Shown here in pieces: positions 1 to 9,532 of a DNA stretch of 64,000 nt. The stretch is from Pseudoalteromonas sp. MEBiC 03607. GTDB lineage: Bacteria; Pseudomonadota; Gammaproteobacteria; Enterobacterales; Alteromonadaceae. Numbering within the stretch: the first letter of the stretch is position 1; every line of letters starts with the position of its first letter. Below the pieces are notes generated by a model. The model saw nothing but the letters and a program-made list of their open reading frames with translations, was not told where the DNA came from and made no database searches. The stretch spans positions 2,490,501-2,554,500 of the forward strand of contig NZ_SRRY01000001.1 in the NCBI RefSeq assembly GCF_004792295.1. The letters are read 5' to 3'. The translations under genes and the position numbers were made by a program.

Positions 1-146
1 AGGTGCGTTTGACCGCCTTTACCTGGGCTTACACCACCAACCATTTGTGTACCGTACTCAAGCGCTTGCTCAGAGTGGAAAGTACCTTGGCCACCTGTGA
101 AACCTTGACAGATAACTTTTGTATCTTTATTGATTAATACAGACAT
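1..146 (-). CDS. sucD: Succinate-CoA ligase subunit alpha, 5' part only
   Basis: The alpha subunit of succinyl-CoA synthetase carries the phosphohistidine and binds CoA. With SucC it converts succinyl-CoA to succinate with NTP synthesis in the TCA cycle. Only the first 48 codons lie in the window and the rest runs off the left edge. The translation starts [18 protein letters not shown] and includes [19 protein letters not shown], which is the CoA-binding Rossmann N-terminus of SucD. Its ATG shares one base with the sucC stop (TAATG), so the two are translationally coupled. The phosphohistidine and the rest of the protein cannot be checked here. Confidence 0.96.
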   Translation of the reverse strand, partial: MSVLINKDTKVICQGFTGGQGTFHSEQALEYGTQMVGGVSPGKGGQTH

Positions 147-1312
147 TATTTGCCCTCCGCAGCAGCAACAACTTTTTCAGCTGCGTCTGTTAGTGATTCA
201 GCAGCGATGATGTTAAGGTCAGAATTAGCAAGTACTTCACGACCTAGTTCAGCGTTAGTACCTTCTAAACGTACTACTACAGGAACGTTTACGCCTACTT
301 CTTTAACTGCGCCAATGATACCTTCAGCGATCATGTCACAACGTACGATACCACCAAAGATGTTAACTAAAACAGCTTTAACGTTGTCGTCAGATAAGAT
401 GATCTTGAATGCTTCAGATACACGCTCTTTAGTAGCACCACCACCAACATCTAGGAAGTTAGCTGGCTTACCACCGTGTAGGTTTACGATGTCCATAGTA
501 CCCATTGCAAGGCCTGCACCGTTAACCATACAACCAACGTTACCGTCTAGTGCAACGTAGTTAAGCTCGAAGCTTGCAGCGTGAGCTTCACGTGCATCTT
601 CTTGTGAAGGATCGTGCATTTCACGGATTTTAGGTTGACGGTAAAGCGCGTTACCATCTACACCGATTTTACCGTCTAGACAGTGAAGGTTACCTTCGTC
701 TGTAATTACTAGCGGGTTGATTTCTAAAAGTGCGAAATCGAAATCGTTGAACATGTTAGCAAGACCCATGAAGATCTTAACGAACTGTTTCATTTGAGTA
801 GGGTTTAAACCTAGTTTGAAGCCTAATTCACGAGCTTGGTATGCTTGTGGACCAACTAGTGGATCGATCTCAGCTTTGTGAATTAGTTCTGGAGTTTCTT
901 CTGCAACTTGCTCGATTTCAACACCACCTTCAGTAGATGCCATGAAAACAACTTTACGAGAAGCACGATCTACTACAGCGCCAAGGTATAATTCGTTAGC
1001 GATGTCAGTGCAGCTTTCAACAAGGATTTTAGCTACTGGCTGACCATTTTCGTCTGTTTGGTAAGTAACTAAGTTTTTACCTAACCAGTTCGCAGCGAAC
1101 TCTTTTACTTCGTCGATTGTTTTAACTAGCTTAACACCGCCAGCTTTACCACGGCCACCTGCGTGAACCTGTGTTTTAACAACCCACATATCACCGCCGA
1201 TTTTCTCAGCAGCTGCTGCAGCTTCTTCAGGTGTATCGCAAGCGAAACCTTGAGAAACTGGTAAACCATATTCGGCAAAAAGTTGTTTTGCCTGATACTC
1301 ATGCAAATTCAT
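146..1312 (-). CDS. sucC: Succinate-CoA ligase subunit beta
   Basis: The ATP-grasp beta subunit of succinyl-CoA synthetase binds the nucleotide and works as a heterotetramer with SucD. The 388 residues equal the E. coli length. The N-terminus [12 protein letters not shown] is the family signature. The glycine-rich loop [10 protein letters not shown] at residues 51-60 is part of the ATP-grasp fold, and the C-terminal domain shows the conserved [11 protein letters not shown] segment. It is preceded by an intrinsic terminator and a 130-base leader rather than abutting sucB, so sucCD may have a partly independent transcript. It overlaps sucD by one base. The identification is secure. Confidence 0.98.
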   Translation of the reverse strand: MNLHEYQAKQLFAEYGLPVSQGFACDTPEEAAAAAEKIGGDMWVVKTQVHAGGRGKAGGVKLVKTIDEVKEFAANWLGKNLVTYQTDENGQPVAKILVESCTDIANELYLGAVVDRASRKVVFMASTEGGVEIEQVAEETPELIHKAEIDPLVGPQAYQARELGFKLGLNPTQMKQFVKIFMGLANMFNDFDFALLEINPLVITDEGNLHCLDGKIGVDGNALYRQPKIREMHDPSQEDAREAHAASFELNYVALDGNVGCMVNGAGLAMGTMDIVNLHGGKPANFLDVGGGATKERVSEAFKIILSDDNVKAVLVNIFGGIVRCDMIAEGIIGAVKEVGVNVPVVVRLEGTNAELGREVLANSDLNIIAAESLTDAAEKVVAAAEGK

Positions 1313-1332
1313 GATGCTTTATCCAATTTTTT

Positions 1333-1360
1333 ATACTAAAAGAGCTGAATATTTATGCAA
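1333..1360 (-). promoter_or_regulatory. Possible sucC promoter
   Basis: On the minus strand TTGCAT (1355-1360) and TAGTAT (1333-1338) form a weak sigma-70-like pair about 16 bases apart, just downstream of the sucB terminator and about 20 bases before the sucC start. Each box has about 4 of 6 consensus bases. Its position after a terminator is the main reason to list it. Confidence 0.3.
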
Positions 1361-1439
1361 AATAAACAGCTATCCCAAATTGCGCACTTAGTATAAATCC
1401 CAAGGCTCCACATGAAAACCCCAGTTAGACCAAAGGCGC

Positions 1440-1471
1440 AAAAAAAAAGCTGTGAACAGGGTTCACAGCTT
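1440..1471 (-). terminator. Intrinsic terminator after sucB
   Basis: An 11-base-pair perfect stem, AAGCTGTGAAC (1447-1457) with GTTCACAGCTT (1461-1471) and a 3-base loop, is followed on the minus strand by an unbroken run of nine T (A run 1440-1448 on the plus strand). It lies 19 bases after the sucB stop and separates sucAB from sucCD. Confidence 0.88.
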
Positions 1472-1489
1472 AGTTTTTATACAACCAGA

Positions 1490-3001
1490 TTAAACATCTA
1501 GTAGTAAACGAGTTGGATCTTCAAGTAACTCTTTAATTGTTACTAGGAAGCCTACTGATTCTTTACCATCGATTTGGCGGTGATCGTAAGATAACGCTAA
1601 ATACATCATTGGTAAGATTTCAACTTTACCATTAACAGCCATTGGGCGATCTTGGATTTTATGCATACCCAAGATTGAAGACTGTGGCAAGTTGATGATA
1701 GGTGTAGAAAGTAATGAACCGAATACACCACCGTTAGTAATTGTGAAGTTACCACCAGTCATATCTTCGATAGATAGTTTACCGTCACGACCTTTAAGTG
1801 CTAATTCACGGATACCTTTTTCGATTTCTGCCACTGATAGCTTGTCACAGTCTTTAAGAACTGGTGTAACAAGACCACGTGGAGTTGAAACCGCAATGCT
1901 GATGTCGAAGTAGTTATGATAAACGATATCATCACCATCGATAGATGCATTCACCTCAGGGAAACGCTTAAGTGCTTCAGTAACTGCTTTCACGTAGAAA
2001 GACATGAAACCTAAACGGATACCATGACGCTTTTCGAACACTTCTTGATACTGCTTACGAAGATCCATGATTGGCTTCATGTTAACTTCGTTGAATGTAG
2101 TTAACATTGCAGTTGAGTTTTTCGCTTCAAGAAGACGATTAGCGATAGTTTTACGTAAACGTGTCATAGGAACACGTTTTTGTGTACGGTCACCCATAGG
2201 TGCTGCTGGCGCTGCTTCAGCTTTTGGTGCTGCTGCAGGTGCTTTTAAGAATGTATCAACATCTTCTTTAGTCACACGACCGTTTTTGCCTGTGCCTTTG
2301 ATTTTAGATGCATCAAGACCTTTCTCAGCGATTAAACGACGAACTGATGGTGTTAACACATCAGAGCTATCATTTGATTCGCTTGCAGTAGCCTCTTCAG
2401 CTTTTGCTGCAGGTGCTTTAGCTGGTGCTGCGCCCGCTTTAACTGTACCAATTACTTGCTCACCAAGTACTGTTTCGCCTTCAGCGTGAATGTGCTCACC
2501 CATGATACCGTCTTCTTGAGCAACCACTTCAAGAACAACTTTATCAGTTTCGATATCAACTAGGTTTTGATCGCGAGTTACCGCTTCACCTGGTTGAACA
2601 TGCCAAGTAGCAATTGTCGCGTCTGCGACTGATTCTGGAAGTACAGGTACTTTAATGTCCACTTCTTTACCTTCTGATGCTGGTGCTGATTGCGCCTCTG
2701 GCGCGTCTTCTGATTTTGCTGGTGCAGATTCTTTGGCAGAGTCGTCACTTGCTGGTGCAGCATCTGCATCACCAAGTAATGCAATTACTTGCTCGCCAAG
2801 TACCGTTGCACCTTCTTCTTGTGAAATTTCAGTGATTACACCATCGTTTGGTGCAACAACTTCTAAAACAACTTTATCTGTTTCGATATCAACCAAGTTT
2901 TGGTCGCGGCTTACTTTGTCGCCAACACTTACGTGCCATGTTGCAACAGTAGCATCAGCAACCGACTCAGGAAGTACAGGAACTTTAATTTCTGTGCTCA
3001 T
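1490..3001 (-). CDS. sucB: Dihydrolipoyllysine succinyltransferase (E2 of 2-oxoglutarate dehydrogenase) with two lipoyl domains
   Basis: This core enzyme of the 2-oxoglutarate dehydrogenase complex transfers the succinyl group from lipoyl-lysine to CoA. In order it has lipoyl domain 1 (about 1-77, lipoylated Lys43 in ETDKVVLE), an Ala/Pro/Glu/Ser-rich linker, lipoyl domain 2 (about 112-190, Lys154 in the same motif), a second linker, the E1/E3-binding domain (about 216-252) and the catalytic domain (about 270-503) with the YDHRQIDG active-site motif near residue 474. E. coli SucB has one lipoyl domain and about 405 residues, so the extra 100 residues are the second lipoyl domain. The ATG follows AAAGGATAAGCA and lies 3 bases after sucA. 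Confidence 0.97.
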   Translation of the reverse strand: MSTEIKVPVLPESVADATVATWHVSVGDKVSRDQNLVDIETDKVVLEVVAPNDGVITEISQEEGATVLGEQVIALLGDADAAPASDDSAKESAPAKSEDAPEAQSAPASEGKEVDIKVPVLPESVADATIATWHVQPGEAVTRDQNLVDIETDKVVLEVVAQEDGIMGEHIHAEGETVLGEQVIGTVKAGAAPAKAPAAKAEEATASESNDSSDVLTPSVRRLIAEKGLDASKIKGTGKNGRVTKEDVDTFLKAPAAAPKAEAAPAAPMGDRTQKRVPMTRLRKTIANRLLEAKNSTAMLTTFNEVNMKPIMDLRKQYQEVFEKRHGIRLGFMSFYVKAVTEALKRFPEVNASIDGDDIVYHNYFDISIAVSTPRGLVTPVLKDCDKLSVAEIEKGIRELALKGRDGKLSIEDMTGGNFTITNGGVFGSLLSTPIINLPQSSILGMHKIQDRPMAVNGKVEILPMMYLALSYDHRQIDGKESVGFLVTIKELLEDPTRLLLDV

Positions 3002-3004
3002 TGC

Positions 3005-5824
3005 TTATCCTTTCTTTTCAATAGTAAGCGCGTCTGCAACGAGCGCTTGTTGTTCTTTATTATGCACTGACATGTAACCACACGCTGGTGATGCTGATGC
3101 TTTACGACCTGCGTAAGTTAATTTAGCACCTTCAGGAATTGCATCAACAAAATGATGTTGAGAACAATACCATGCACCTTGGTTTTGCGGCTCTTCTTGA
3201 CACCAAACAAAATCTTTAACGTGTTGGTAACGTTGCATGATTGTATCCATCTCAGCGTGTGGGAATGGATATAATTGTTCTACACGAACAATAGCAATGT
3301 TATTTAATTCTTGTTTACGACGCTCTTGTAGTAACTCGTAATAAACTTTACCACTACAGAATACAACGCGTTCTACTTTATCTGCTGCAATATCATCGAT
3401 TTCATCGATCATATTGTGGAACACACCTTCAGATAATTCTTCAAGTGTTGAAGTTGCCAGCGGATGACGAAGTAGTGACTTAGGTGTCATAACAATCAAT
3501 GGACGACGTAAAGGACGTACAGATTGACGACGAAGCATTGCATAAACTTGCGCTGGTGTTGAAGGCACACACACTTGCATATTGTGATCAGCACACAATT
3601 GTAAGAAACGCTCAAGACGTGCCGAGCTATGCTCTGGGCCTTGACCTTCATAACCATGTGGAAGTAAACATGTAAGACCACATAAACGGCCCCACTTTTG
3701 TTCACCAGAACTTAAGAATTGGTCAAATACAACTTGTGCACCGTTAGCGAAGTCACCAAATTGTGCTTCCCACATTACAAGTGAAGTTGGTTCAGCTGTT
3801 GCGTAACCATATTCAAATGCAAGTACCGCTTCTTCAGAAAGTACTGAGTCGTATACTTCAAATGAACCTTGTTTTTCGCTGATGTTTTGCAGCGGCAAGT
3901 AGGTTGATGCATCTTTTTGGTTATGGATAACAGCATGACGGTGGAAGAAAGTACCACGGCCTGAGTCTTGACCTGTTAAACGGATATCTGTGCCCGCATC
4001 TACAAGTGAAGCATAAGCTAGCGTTTCAGCCATACCCCAATCAAGCGGTTTTTCACCTGATGCCATTAGCTTACGGTCGTCGTAAATTTTCTTAACACGC
4101 GACTGAGCTTTGTGGCTCTCTGGGTAGCTTGATACTTTTTCACCAAGTTCTTTTAGTTTTTCAACAGAAAGTTTTGCATCGTACTCAACATCCCAATCGT
4201 GACCAACGAATTTAGCCCAATCTGAAGAGTGAGATGTTTCTGGTTGAATTTCTTCAACAACACAGTTACCGCCATCAAGACCGTTACGGTACTCATCAGC
4301 AAGTGCTTTGACTTCATCTTCTGTAAATGAACCTTCAGACACAAGTTGGTCAGCATAAATTAGGCGTGGAACTGGGTGTTTTTTGATTTTCTGGTACATA
4401 AGTGGTTGAGTCGCATTCGGCTCATCCGCTTCGTTATGACCATGACGGCGATAACATACTAAATCAATTACAACGTCACGCTTGAATTGATTTCTGAAAT
4501 CAAGTGCGATTTGAGTAACAAATGCAACCGCTTCTGGATCGTCAGAATTAACGTGGAAAATAGGTGCCTGAACCATTTTCGCAATGTCAGTACAGTATGG
4601 TGTAGAACGAACATCCGCTTGTTTTGACGTTGTAAAACCAACTTGGTTGTTTACCACGATACGGATACTACCACCACAACTAAATGCATTAGTTTGCGAT
4701 AAGTTAAATGTTTCTTGAACAACACCTTGACCTGCGATTGCAGAGTCACCGTGAATAGTAATTGGTAATGCTTTAATACCTGACTTATCACCTAAACGGT
4801 CTAAACGAGCGCGTACCGAACCCATAACTACTGGGTTAACGATTTCAAGGTGAGATGGGTTAAACGCAAGTGCCATATGCACATTGCCACCCTTTGTAGC
4901 GAAGTCAGATGAATAACCCATGTGATATTTAACATCACCTGAGCTTAAAGTATCTTTGTGTTTACCAGCGAACTCATCGAATAATTCTGATGGGTTTTTA
5001 CCTAAAACGTTCACTAGCACGTTCAAGCGACCGCGGTGAGCCATACCAATAACAGCTTCTTTTTGTCCGCTTTCACCTGCACGATGAATTAGTTCTTTAA
5101 GCATTGGTACCAACGCATCACCACCTTCAAGTGAGAAACGTTTTGCACCAGGGAACTTAGCCCCTAAATATTTTTCAAGGCCATCTGCAGCTGTTAATCC
5201 TTTAAGGATACGTAGCTTTTCTTCTTTAGAGAACGTTGGACGTGATTGCACTGATTCTAAACGCTGTTGTAACCAACGTTTTTCTTCAGTTGAAGTGATG
5301 TGCATATACTCTGCACCAACTGACCCACAATACGTGGTCTTAAGTGCTTGGTATAGCTCACCTAAAGGCATGGTGTCGCGACCTACGGCAAACGAACCCA
5401 CATTGAATTCACGGTCAAAATCAGCTTCAGATAAATCGTGGTATTCAAGTTCAAGATCTCGAACTCGTTCGCGTTCCCAGATACCTAATGGATCTAGGTT
5501 AGCATTTTGGTGACCACGGAAACGGAAAGCATTAATAAGTTGTAGCACTTTGACCTGTTTAGGATCGCCAGAGCCACCCTCTGCTACCACTACTTCTCTA
5601 TGCTTGTTTTTAGCAAGCTCCGCAAATTGTGAACGAACCTCTGAATGTTTTACGTCAACATCCACACCATCTACTTTTGGTAATTGTTCGAACACTTCTC
5701 GCCATTCTTCTGGCACAGAAGTCGCATCATCTAAGTACGCTTCATAAAGCTCTTCTACGTAAGCAACGTTTCCGCCGTTTAAGTGAGAAGATTCTAGCCA
5801 TGCCTTCATCACACCTTCGTGCAT
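3005..5824 (-). CDS. sucA: 2-oxoglutarate dehydrogenase E1 component
   Basis: Thiamine-diphosphate-dependent decarboxylase that oxidatively decarboxylates 2-oxoglutarate and succinylates the lipoyl group of SucB. The 939 residues match the family length. The N-terminus MHEGVMKAWLESSHL aligns residue for residue with E. coli MQNSALKAWLDSS, which fixes the ATG start behind AAAGGG. The substrate-site segment MAHRGRLN is at 261-268. The ThDP/Mg motif runs from IHGDSAIAGQG (357) to the NN pair near 392. It forms a pair with sucB. An intrinsic terminator separates it from sdhB upstream, so transcription must come by read-through or from an unseen promoter. Confidence 0.98.
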   Translation of the reverse strand: MHEGVMKAWLESSHLNGGNVAYVEELYEAYLDDATSVPEEWREVFEQLPKVDGVDVDVKHSEVRSQFAELAKNKHREVVVAEGGSGDPKQVKVLQLINAFRFRGHQNANLDPLGIWERERVRDLELEYHDLSEADFDREFNVGSFAVGRDTMPLGELYQALKTTYCGSVGAEYMHITSTEEKRWLQQRLESVQSRPTFSKEEKLRILKGLTAADGLEKYLGAKFPGAKRFSLEGGDALVPMLKELIHRAGESGQKEAVIGMAHRGRLNVLVNVLGKNPSELFDEFAGKHKDTLSSGDVKYHMGYSSDFATKGGNVHMALAFNPSHLEIVNPVVMGSVRARLDRLGDKSGIKALPITIHGDSAIAGQGVVQETFNLSQTNAFSCGGSIRIVVNNQVGFTTSKQADVRSTPYCTDIAKMVQAPIFHVNSDDPEAVAFVTQIALDFRNQFKRDVVIDLVCYRRHGHNEADEPNATQPLMYQKIKKHPVPRLIYADQLVSEGSFTEDEVKALADEYRNGLDGGNCVVEEIQPETSHSSDWAKFVGHDWDVEYDAKLSVEKLKELGEKVSSYPESHKAQSRVKKIYDDRKLMASGEKPLDWGMAETLAYASLVDAGTDIRLTGQDSGRGTFFHRHAVIHNQKDASTYLPLQNISEKQGSFEVYDSVLSEEAVLAFEYGYATAEPTSLVMWEAQFGDFANGAQVVFDQFLSSGEQKWGRLCGLTCLLPHGYEGQGPEHSSARLERFLQLCADHNMQVCVPSTPAQVYAMLRRQSVRPLRRPLIVMTPKSLLRHPLATSTLEELSEGVFHNMIDEIDDIAADKVERVVFCSGKVYYELLQERRKQELNNIAIVRVEQLYPFPHAEMDTIMQRYQHVKDFVWCQEEPQNQGAWYCSQHHFVDAIPEGAKLTYAGRKASASPACGYMSVHNKEQQALVADALTIEKKG

Positions 5825-5863
5825 TTATAAGCCCTTTTCTTTAGCGCAGAAATTAATTGTTGT

Positions 5864-5895
5864 AAAAACAAGGTGGTTAATCACTTAACCACCTT
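5864..5895 (-). terminator. Intrinsic terminator between sdhB and sucA
   Basis: An 11-base-pair perfect stem, AAGGTGGTTAA (5870-5880) with TTAACCACCTT (5885-5895) and loop TCAC, is followed on the minus strand by G and a T5 run (5864-5868). It begins 14 bases after the sdhB stop. The strong stem with a short U tract suggests partial termination that sets the ratio of sdh to suc messages. Confidence 0.78.
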
Positions 5896-5908
5896 ACATA
5901 TTCAAGCT

Positions 5909-6625
5909 TTAAACAGCGCGGTTTAAAAGCATTGATTTGATTTGTCCAATTGCTTTAGTCGGATTAAGACCTTTAGGACACACGCTAACACAGTTCATAA
6001 TACTGTGACAACGGAACACGCTGAACGCATCGTCAAGATCTGCAAGACGCTCTTCAGTCGCTGTATCGCGGCTATCAGCCAAGAAACGATACGCATGAAG
6101 AAGACCCGCAGGACCGATGAACTTGTCTGGATTCCACCAGAACGAAGGACACGATGTAGAACAACATGCACATAAAATACACTCATATAAGCCATCTAAC
6201 TTATCACGTTCTTCGATAGATTGAAGACGCTCACCCGCCGCTGGCGTGTCATTAATTAGATAAGGCTTAACTTTTTCGTATTGAGTGTAGAACTGACTCA
6301 TGTCAATAACAAGGTCACGTACCACAGGTAAACCAGGTAATGGACGAATTACGATTTTACCTTTGCCACCTTTAAGTAGCGTTGATAAAGGAGTAATACA
6401 TGCTAAACCGTTTTTACCATTCATGTTGATACCGTCAGAACCACACACACCTTCACGGCATGAACGACGGAATGATAATGTTGGATCTTGCTCTTTTAAT
6501 TGCATTAGAGCATCCAATACCATCATATCTTGGCCTTCTTGCGTTTCTAGCGTGAAGTCCTGCATACGTGGTGCATTATCAACATCTGGATTGTAACGAT
6601 AAACGGAAAATTGTACTTGTGCCAT
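5909..6625 (-). CDS. sdhB: Succinate dehydrogenase iron-sulfur subunit
   Basis: Subunit of respiratory complex II carrying the 2Fe-2S, 4Fe-4S and 3Fe-4S clusters that pass electrons from the SdhA flavin to quinone. The 2Fe-2S ligands are Cys56, Cys61, Asp64 and Cys76; the Asp ligand is as in E. coli. The ferredoxin-type motif C149-x2-C152-x2-C155-x3-C159 and the final CHSIMNCVSVCP segment supply the other clusters. I start at ATG 6625 (238 residues) rather than the longer open frame, because AGGAG sits directly upstream and E. coli SdhB begins at the same alignment point. It follows sdhA by 10 bases. Confidence 0.97.
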   Translation of the reverse strand: MAQVQFSVYRYNPDVDNAPRMQDFTLETQEGQDMMVLDALMQLKEQDPTLSFRRSCREGVCGSDGINMNGKNGLACITPLSTLLKGGKGKIVIRPLPGLPVVRDLVIDMSQFYTQYEKVKPYLINDTPAAGERLQSIEERDKLDGLYECILCACCSTSCPSFWWNPDKFIGPAGLLHAYRFLADSRDTATEERLADLDDAFSVFRCHSIMNCVSVCPKGLNPTKAIGQIKSMLLNRAV

Positions 6626-6635
6626 CGTCTCGCTC

Positions 6636-8408
6636 CTAGTATGTACGTGCTTTAGGTGGGAAAGCTTCACGCAGTTTCGGCGCGTAGTTTACTTCACGTT
6701 TTGTCATTTCATCTGTAACTGGGTTAAAGATAGAGTGACATAACCAGTTATCGTCATCACGATCTGGGAAGTCAAAACGAGAATGTGCACCACGGCTTTC
6801 TGTACGGAAGTTTGCAGCTACTGCAGTTGAGTAAGCTGTTTCCATTAAGTTGTCTAACTCTAGACATTCGATACGCGCAGTGTTGAACTCTGTTGACTTG
6901 TCGTCTAGACGAGCGTACTGCAGACGTTCACGAATTTCTTTAAGTTCTTTAAGACCTGTAGCCATTGCATCACCTTCACGGAATACCGAGAAGTTAAGCT
7001 GCATACACATTTGTAGGTCTTTCTTAATTTGAACTGGGTCTTCACCTTGGCCAGCTTTAGAGCTTTCCCAACGGTTGAAGCGCGCAAGAGATGCTTCAAG
7101 GTCTGATTCAGACGCATCTTTACCTGCTTCAACACCATTTAGGTATTTACCTAAGAAGTTACCAGCTGCACGGCCGAACACAACTAAGTCAAGAAGTGAG
7201 TTACCACCTAGGCGGTTAGCACCGTGTACAGATACACAGGCAATTTCACCCACAGCGAATAAACCTTCAACTACTTTCTCTTGACCATTTGCATCGATTT
7301 GTAATGCTTGACCATTTACGTTAGTTGGTACACCACCCATCATGTAGTGACATGTTGGAATTACTGGAATTGGTTCTTTAGCTGGGTCAACGTGTGCGAA
7401 TGTTTTCGCAAGGTCACATACACCAGGAAGACGTAAATTAAGCGTCTCTTCACCTAAGTGGTCAAGTTTAAGCTTGATATGTGGACCGTAAGGACCATCG
7501 CAACCACGACCTTCACGGATCTCAGTCATCATTGAACGAGCAACAACGTCACGAGATGCTAAGTCTTTAGCATTTGGCGCGTAACGTTCCATGAAGCGTT
7601 CGCCGTCTTTGTTTAGAAGGTAACCACCTTCACCACGACAACCTTCAGTTACTAGTACACCAGCGCCTGCGATACCTGTTGGGTGGAATTGCCACATTTC
7701 CATATCTTGCAATGCAACACCAGCACGGGTTGCCATACCAACGCCGTCACCTGTATTGATGTGTGCGTTAGTTGTTGATGCGTAGATACGACCTGCACCA
7801 CCTGTTGCTAAAACAACGGCTTTTGATTTGAAGTAAACAACTTGGCCTGATTCAATGTCGATTGCTGTACAACCAACAACATGACCATCGCTGTTTTTAA
7901 CTAAATCTAGTGCATACCACTCTGAAAATACGTTTGTTTTGTTTTTAACGTTTTGCTGGTAAAGACAGTGTAACAGTGCGTGACCAGTACGGTCAGCAGC
8001 TGCTGCAGTACGTGCTGCTTGTTCACCACCAAAGTTTTTCGACTGACCGCCGAAAGGACGTTGATAAACACGGCCATTTTCAAAACGAGAAAATGGTAAG
8101 CCCATGTTTTCTAATTCAGTAATAGCTTCTGGGCCTGTTTTACACATATATTCGATAGCGTCTTGGTCACCGATAAAATCAGAACCTTTAACAGTATCGT
8201 ACATGTGCCATTCCCAGTTATCTTCATGCGAGTTACCTAACGCAACAGTAATGCCGCCTTGTGCTGACACAGTGTGAGAACGTGTAGGGAAAACTTTAGA
8301 GATAAGTGCACAGGTTTTGCCTGATTCAGTAATAGCAAGTGCTGCGCGCATACCCGCGCCGCCTGCACCAATTACTACTGCGTCAAATTCACGAACAGAA
8401 TAATTCAC
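6636..8408 (-). CDS. sdhA: Succinate dehydrogenase flavoprotein subunit
   Basis: Catalytic subunit of complex II that oxidises succinate to fumarate with covalently bound FAD. The dinucleotide-binding motif [14 protein letters not shown] is at about 11-24. The FAD-linked histidine is His45 in [10 protein letters not shown], the same number as in E. coli. The active-site segment [13 protein letters not shown] and the terminal FPPKARTY are conserved. The 590 residues match the family. The start is GTG, immediately after the sdhD stop, and the alignment with E. coli [14 protein letters not shown] supports it. Confidence 0.98.
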   Translation of the reverse strand: MNYSVREFDAVVIGAGGAGMRAALAITESGKTCALISKVFPTRSHTVSAQGGITVALGNSHEDNWEWHMYDTVKGSDFIGDQDAIEYMCKTGPEAITELENMGLPFSRFENGRVYQRPFGGQSKNFGGEQAARTAAAADRTGHALLHCLYQQNVKNKTNVFSEWYALDLVKNSDGHVVGCTAIDIESGQVVYFKSKAVVLATGGAGRIYASTTNAHINTGDGVGMATRAGVALQDMEMWQFHPTGIAGAGVLVTEGCRGEGGYLLNKDGERFMERYAPNAKDLASRDVVARSMMTEIREGRGCDGPYGPHIKLKLDHLGEETLNLRLPGVCDLAKTFAHVDPAKEPIPVIPTCHYMMGGVPTNVNGQALQIDANGQEKVVEGLFAVGEIACVSVHGANRLGGNSLLDLVVFGRAAGNFLGKYLNGVEAGKDASESDLEASLARFNRWESSKAGQGEDPVQIKKDLQMCMQLNFSVFREGDAMATGLKELKEIRERLQYARLDDKSTEFNTARIECLELDNLMETAYSTAVAANFRTESRGAHSRFDFPDRDDDNWLCHSIFNPVTDEMTKREVNYAPKLREAFPPKARTY

Positions 8409-8756
8409 TTAAACACCCCATAAAACGATTAGACCTATTGCTACGTAAGCAACGGCCATAAGGTTTAATACAAAGCCTAAAACAGCACGTAATTTCGCAT
8501 TTTTGACATAGTCAGTTAGAACTTGCCAAAGACCGATACGGGTGTGAACCATAATGCAAACAAGGGCAATTAGTGTAAACCCTTTCATTGCTAGATTAGA
8601 GAATAGGCCTTGCCAGGCTTCAAAAGTGACTTCTGGTGTACATAAAAAATAGCCGATAATAAAAATCGCATAAGCGCTGATTATTAATGCTGTTGTACGA
8701 AGTGATACAAAATCTTGTACACCATCACGTTTAAGAGTTGCTTGATTTAAAACCAT
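8409..8756 (-). CDS. sdhD: Succinate dehydrogenase membrane anchor subunit D
   Basis: Hydrophobic anchor subunit that with SdhC binds heme b and ubiquinone and docks SdhAB on the membrane. The 115 residues contain three membrane helices (about 23-41, 56-76, 87-112). The HTRIGLWQVLTDYV segment carries the heme-ligand histidine and the quinone-site region, and the protein ends in WGV like E. coli SdhD. I use ATG 8756 rather than the GTG two codons upstream, because AGGAG lies 7 bases before the ATG. It overlaps the end of sdhC by 10 bases. Confidence 0.95.
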   Translation of the reverse strand: MVLNQATLKRDGVQDFVSLRTTALIISAYAIFIIGYFLCTPEVTFEAWQGLFSNLAMKGFTLIALVCIMVHTRIGLWQVLTDYVKNAKLRAVLGFVLNLMAVAYVAIGLIVLWGV

Positions 8757-9181
8757 ATCCACACTCCTGCTAGAATTGCAGCTACAACACCTAAAGCCAT
8801 CGCAACTTTAGCGCTGAAGTTACCTGATTCAAGTTCTTCCCAGTGACCCATATCCATAATGATGTGACGAACACCACCGATTAGGTGATATGCCAACACA
8901 GAAATGGTACCCCACGCTATGAATTTGGCAATGAATCCGCTGAACAGACCCTTGACGAATTCAAAACCTTCTGGAGAAGAAAGAGACTCAGACCAAGCCC
9001 AAATGACAAACGTTAAAGCAAAAAATAGTGCCACACCGGTGACGCGGTGAAGAATTGATGCTTTAGCCGTTGCCGGCATAGATATAGTTGTTAGATCTAG
9101 ATTTACAGGTCTTTGCTTTTTCACAGTTACTTGCCCATCTTGCCCACTTAGGAGCTCATCTACTTGTTTTTCTAAACCCAT
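8747..9181 (-). CDS. sdhC: Succinate dehydrogenase cytochrome b556 subunit
   Basis: Cytochrome b subunit of complex II. VKKQRPVNLDLTTI and ASILHRVTGV match the E. coli N-terminal quinone-site region, and YHLIGGVRHIIMDMG carries the conserved heme-ligand His. Three membrane helices follow. The start is uncertain. ATG 9181 (TTG 9184 just before it) gives 19-20 extra residues compared with E. coli and has no clear Shine-Dalgarno. A GTG at 9124 would give the E. coli-like MKKQRPVNLDL but also has only a weak ribosome site. It is the first gene of the sdh-suc block, divergent from gltA. Confidence 0.93.
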   Translation of the reverse strand: MGLEKQVDELLSGQDGQVTVKKQRPVNLDLTTISMPATAKASILHRVTGVALFFALTFVIWAWSESLSSPEGFEFVKGLFSGFIAKFIAWGTISVLAYHLIGGVRHIIMDMGHWEELESGNFSAKVAMALGVVAAILAGVWIWF

Positions 9182-9234
9182 CAAAATGAATTTCGATGGA
9201 ACTATCTAAGTAAACCGTGTTGATACACAAAAAG

Positions 9235-9330
9235 TTCACACTTATGCAAAACTTAAATGTAAAAATAAAGTTTACCTACAGACAATACGGTATAAAACCT
9301 TGGATAGTATATATAGCCAAAGGTCTTTTT
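9235..9330 (+). promoter_or_regulatory. Candidate short leader or small RNA unit with a terminator-like hairpin
   Basis: TTCACA (9235-9240) and TGTAAA (9258-9263) are 17 bases apart and could be a plus-strand promoter. About 35 bases later ACCTTGG (9297-9303) pairs with CCAAAGGT (9317-9324, one bulged A), followed by C and T5. No plus-strand gene lies upstream, so this would be either a gltA leader attenuator or a small RNA of about 65 bases. The hairpin loop is 13 bases and the stem is short, so this is speculative. Confidence 0.25.
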
Positions 9331-9432
9331 ACAATTCTTGTTTAGTAAGAGTCGTTTGCGAATTAGCCAATGGTATAATATTTAATCCTGGCAGAATATT
9401 TATTATCCATTTATGCATAATGTTTATAAAAA

Positions 9433-9463
9433 TTGACTTTACACCCCTCTTTCACGTTAAAAT
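9433..9463 (+). promoter_or_regulatory. Possible gltA promoter
   Basis: TTGACT (9433-9438, 5 of 6) and TAAAAT (9458-9463, 5 of 6) face gltA with a 19-base spacer, longer than the optimum of 17. This is the best sigma-70-like pair in the gap and would give a leader of about 60 bases. Confidence 0.4.
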
Positions 9464-9532
9464 GAAAAGAATGTGCTTAAACAGATTCAGAACATAACAA
9501 TCAGAGTTGTTATCTTAATAGGAGATAAATAG

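Larger units (their letters stand above)
9182..9532. promoter_or_regulatory. sdhC-gltA divergent control region
   Basis: This 351-base gap without a credible gene separates the two divergent TCA operons. It is AT-rich. A 65-codon open frame on the plus strand (9300-9497) has no ribosome site or recognisable content, and I reject it. The gltA ribosome site AGGAGA is at 9520-9525. I could not pick a convincing sdhC promoter. Other elements in the gap are listed separately. Confidence 0.6.

Noticed and set aside
2067..2489. 140-codon open frame opposite sucB
   Set aside because: It is antisense to the Ala/Glu-rich linker and E1/E3-binding region and has no ribosome site. The low-complexity composition mirrors sucB codons.
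2655..3077. 140-codon plus-strand open frame opposite sucB/sucA
   Set aside because: It is a shadow of the Ala/Ser-rich lipoyl linker, spans two real genes and has no Shine-Dalgarno.
6626..6670. 15-residue N-terminal extension of SdhB
   Set aside because: It overlaps the end of sdhA, while AGGAG and homologues support the ATG at 6625.
9300..9497. 65-codon plus-strand open frame between sdhC and gltA
   Set aside because: It has no ribosome site or recognisable content and lies over the likely gltA promoter.
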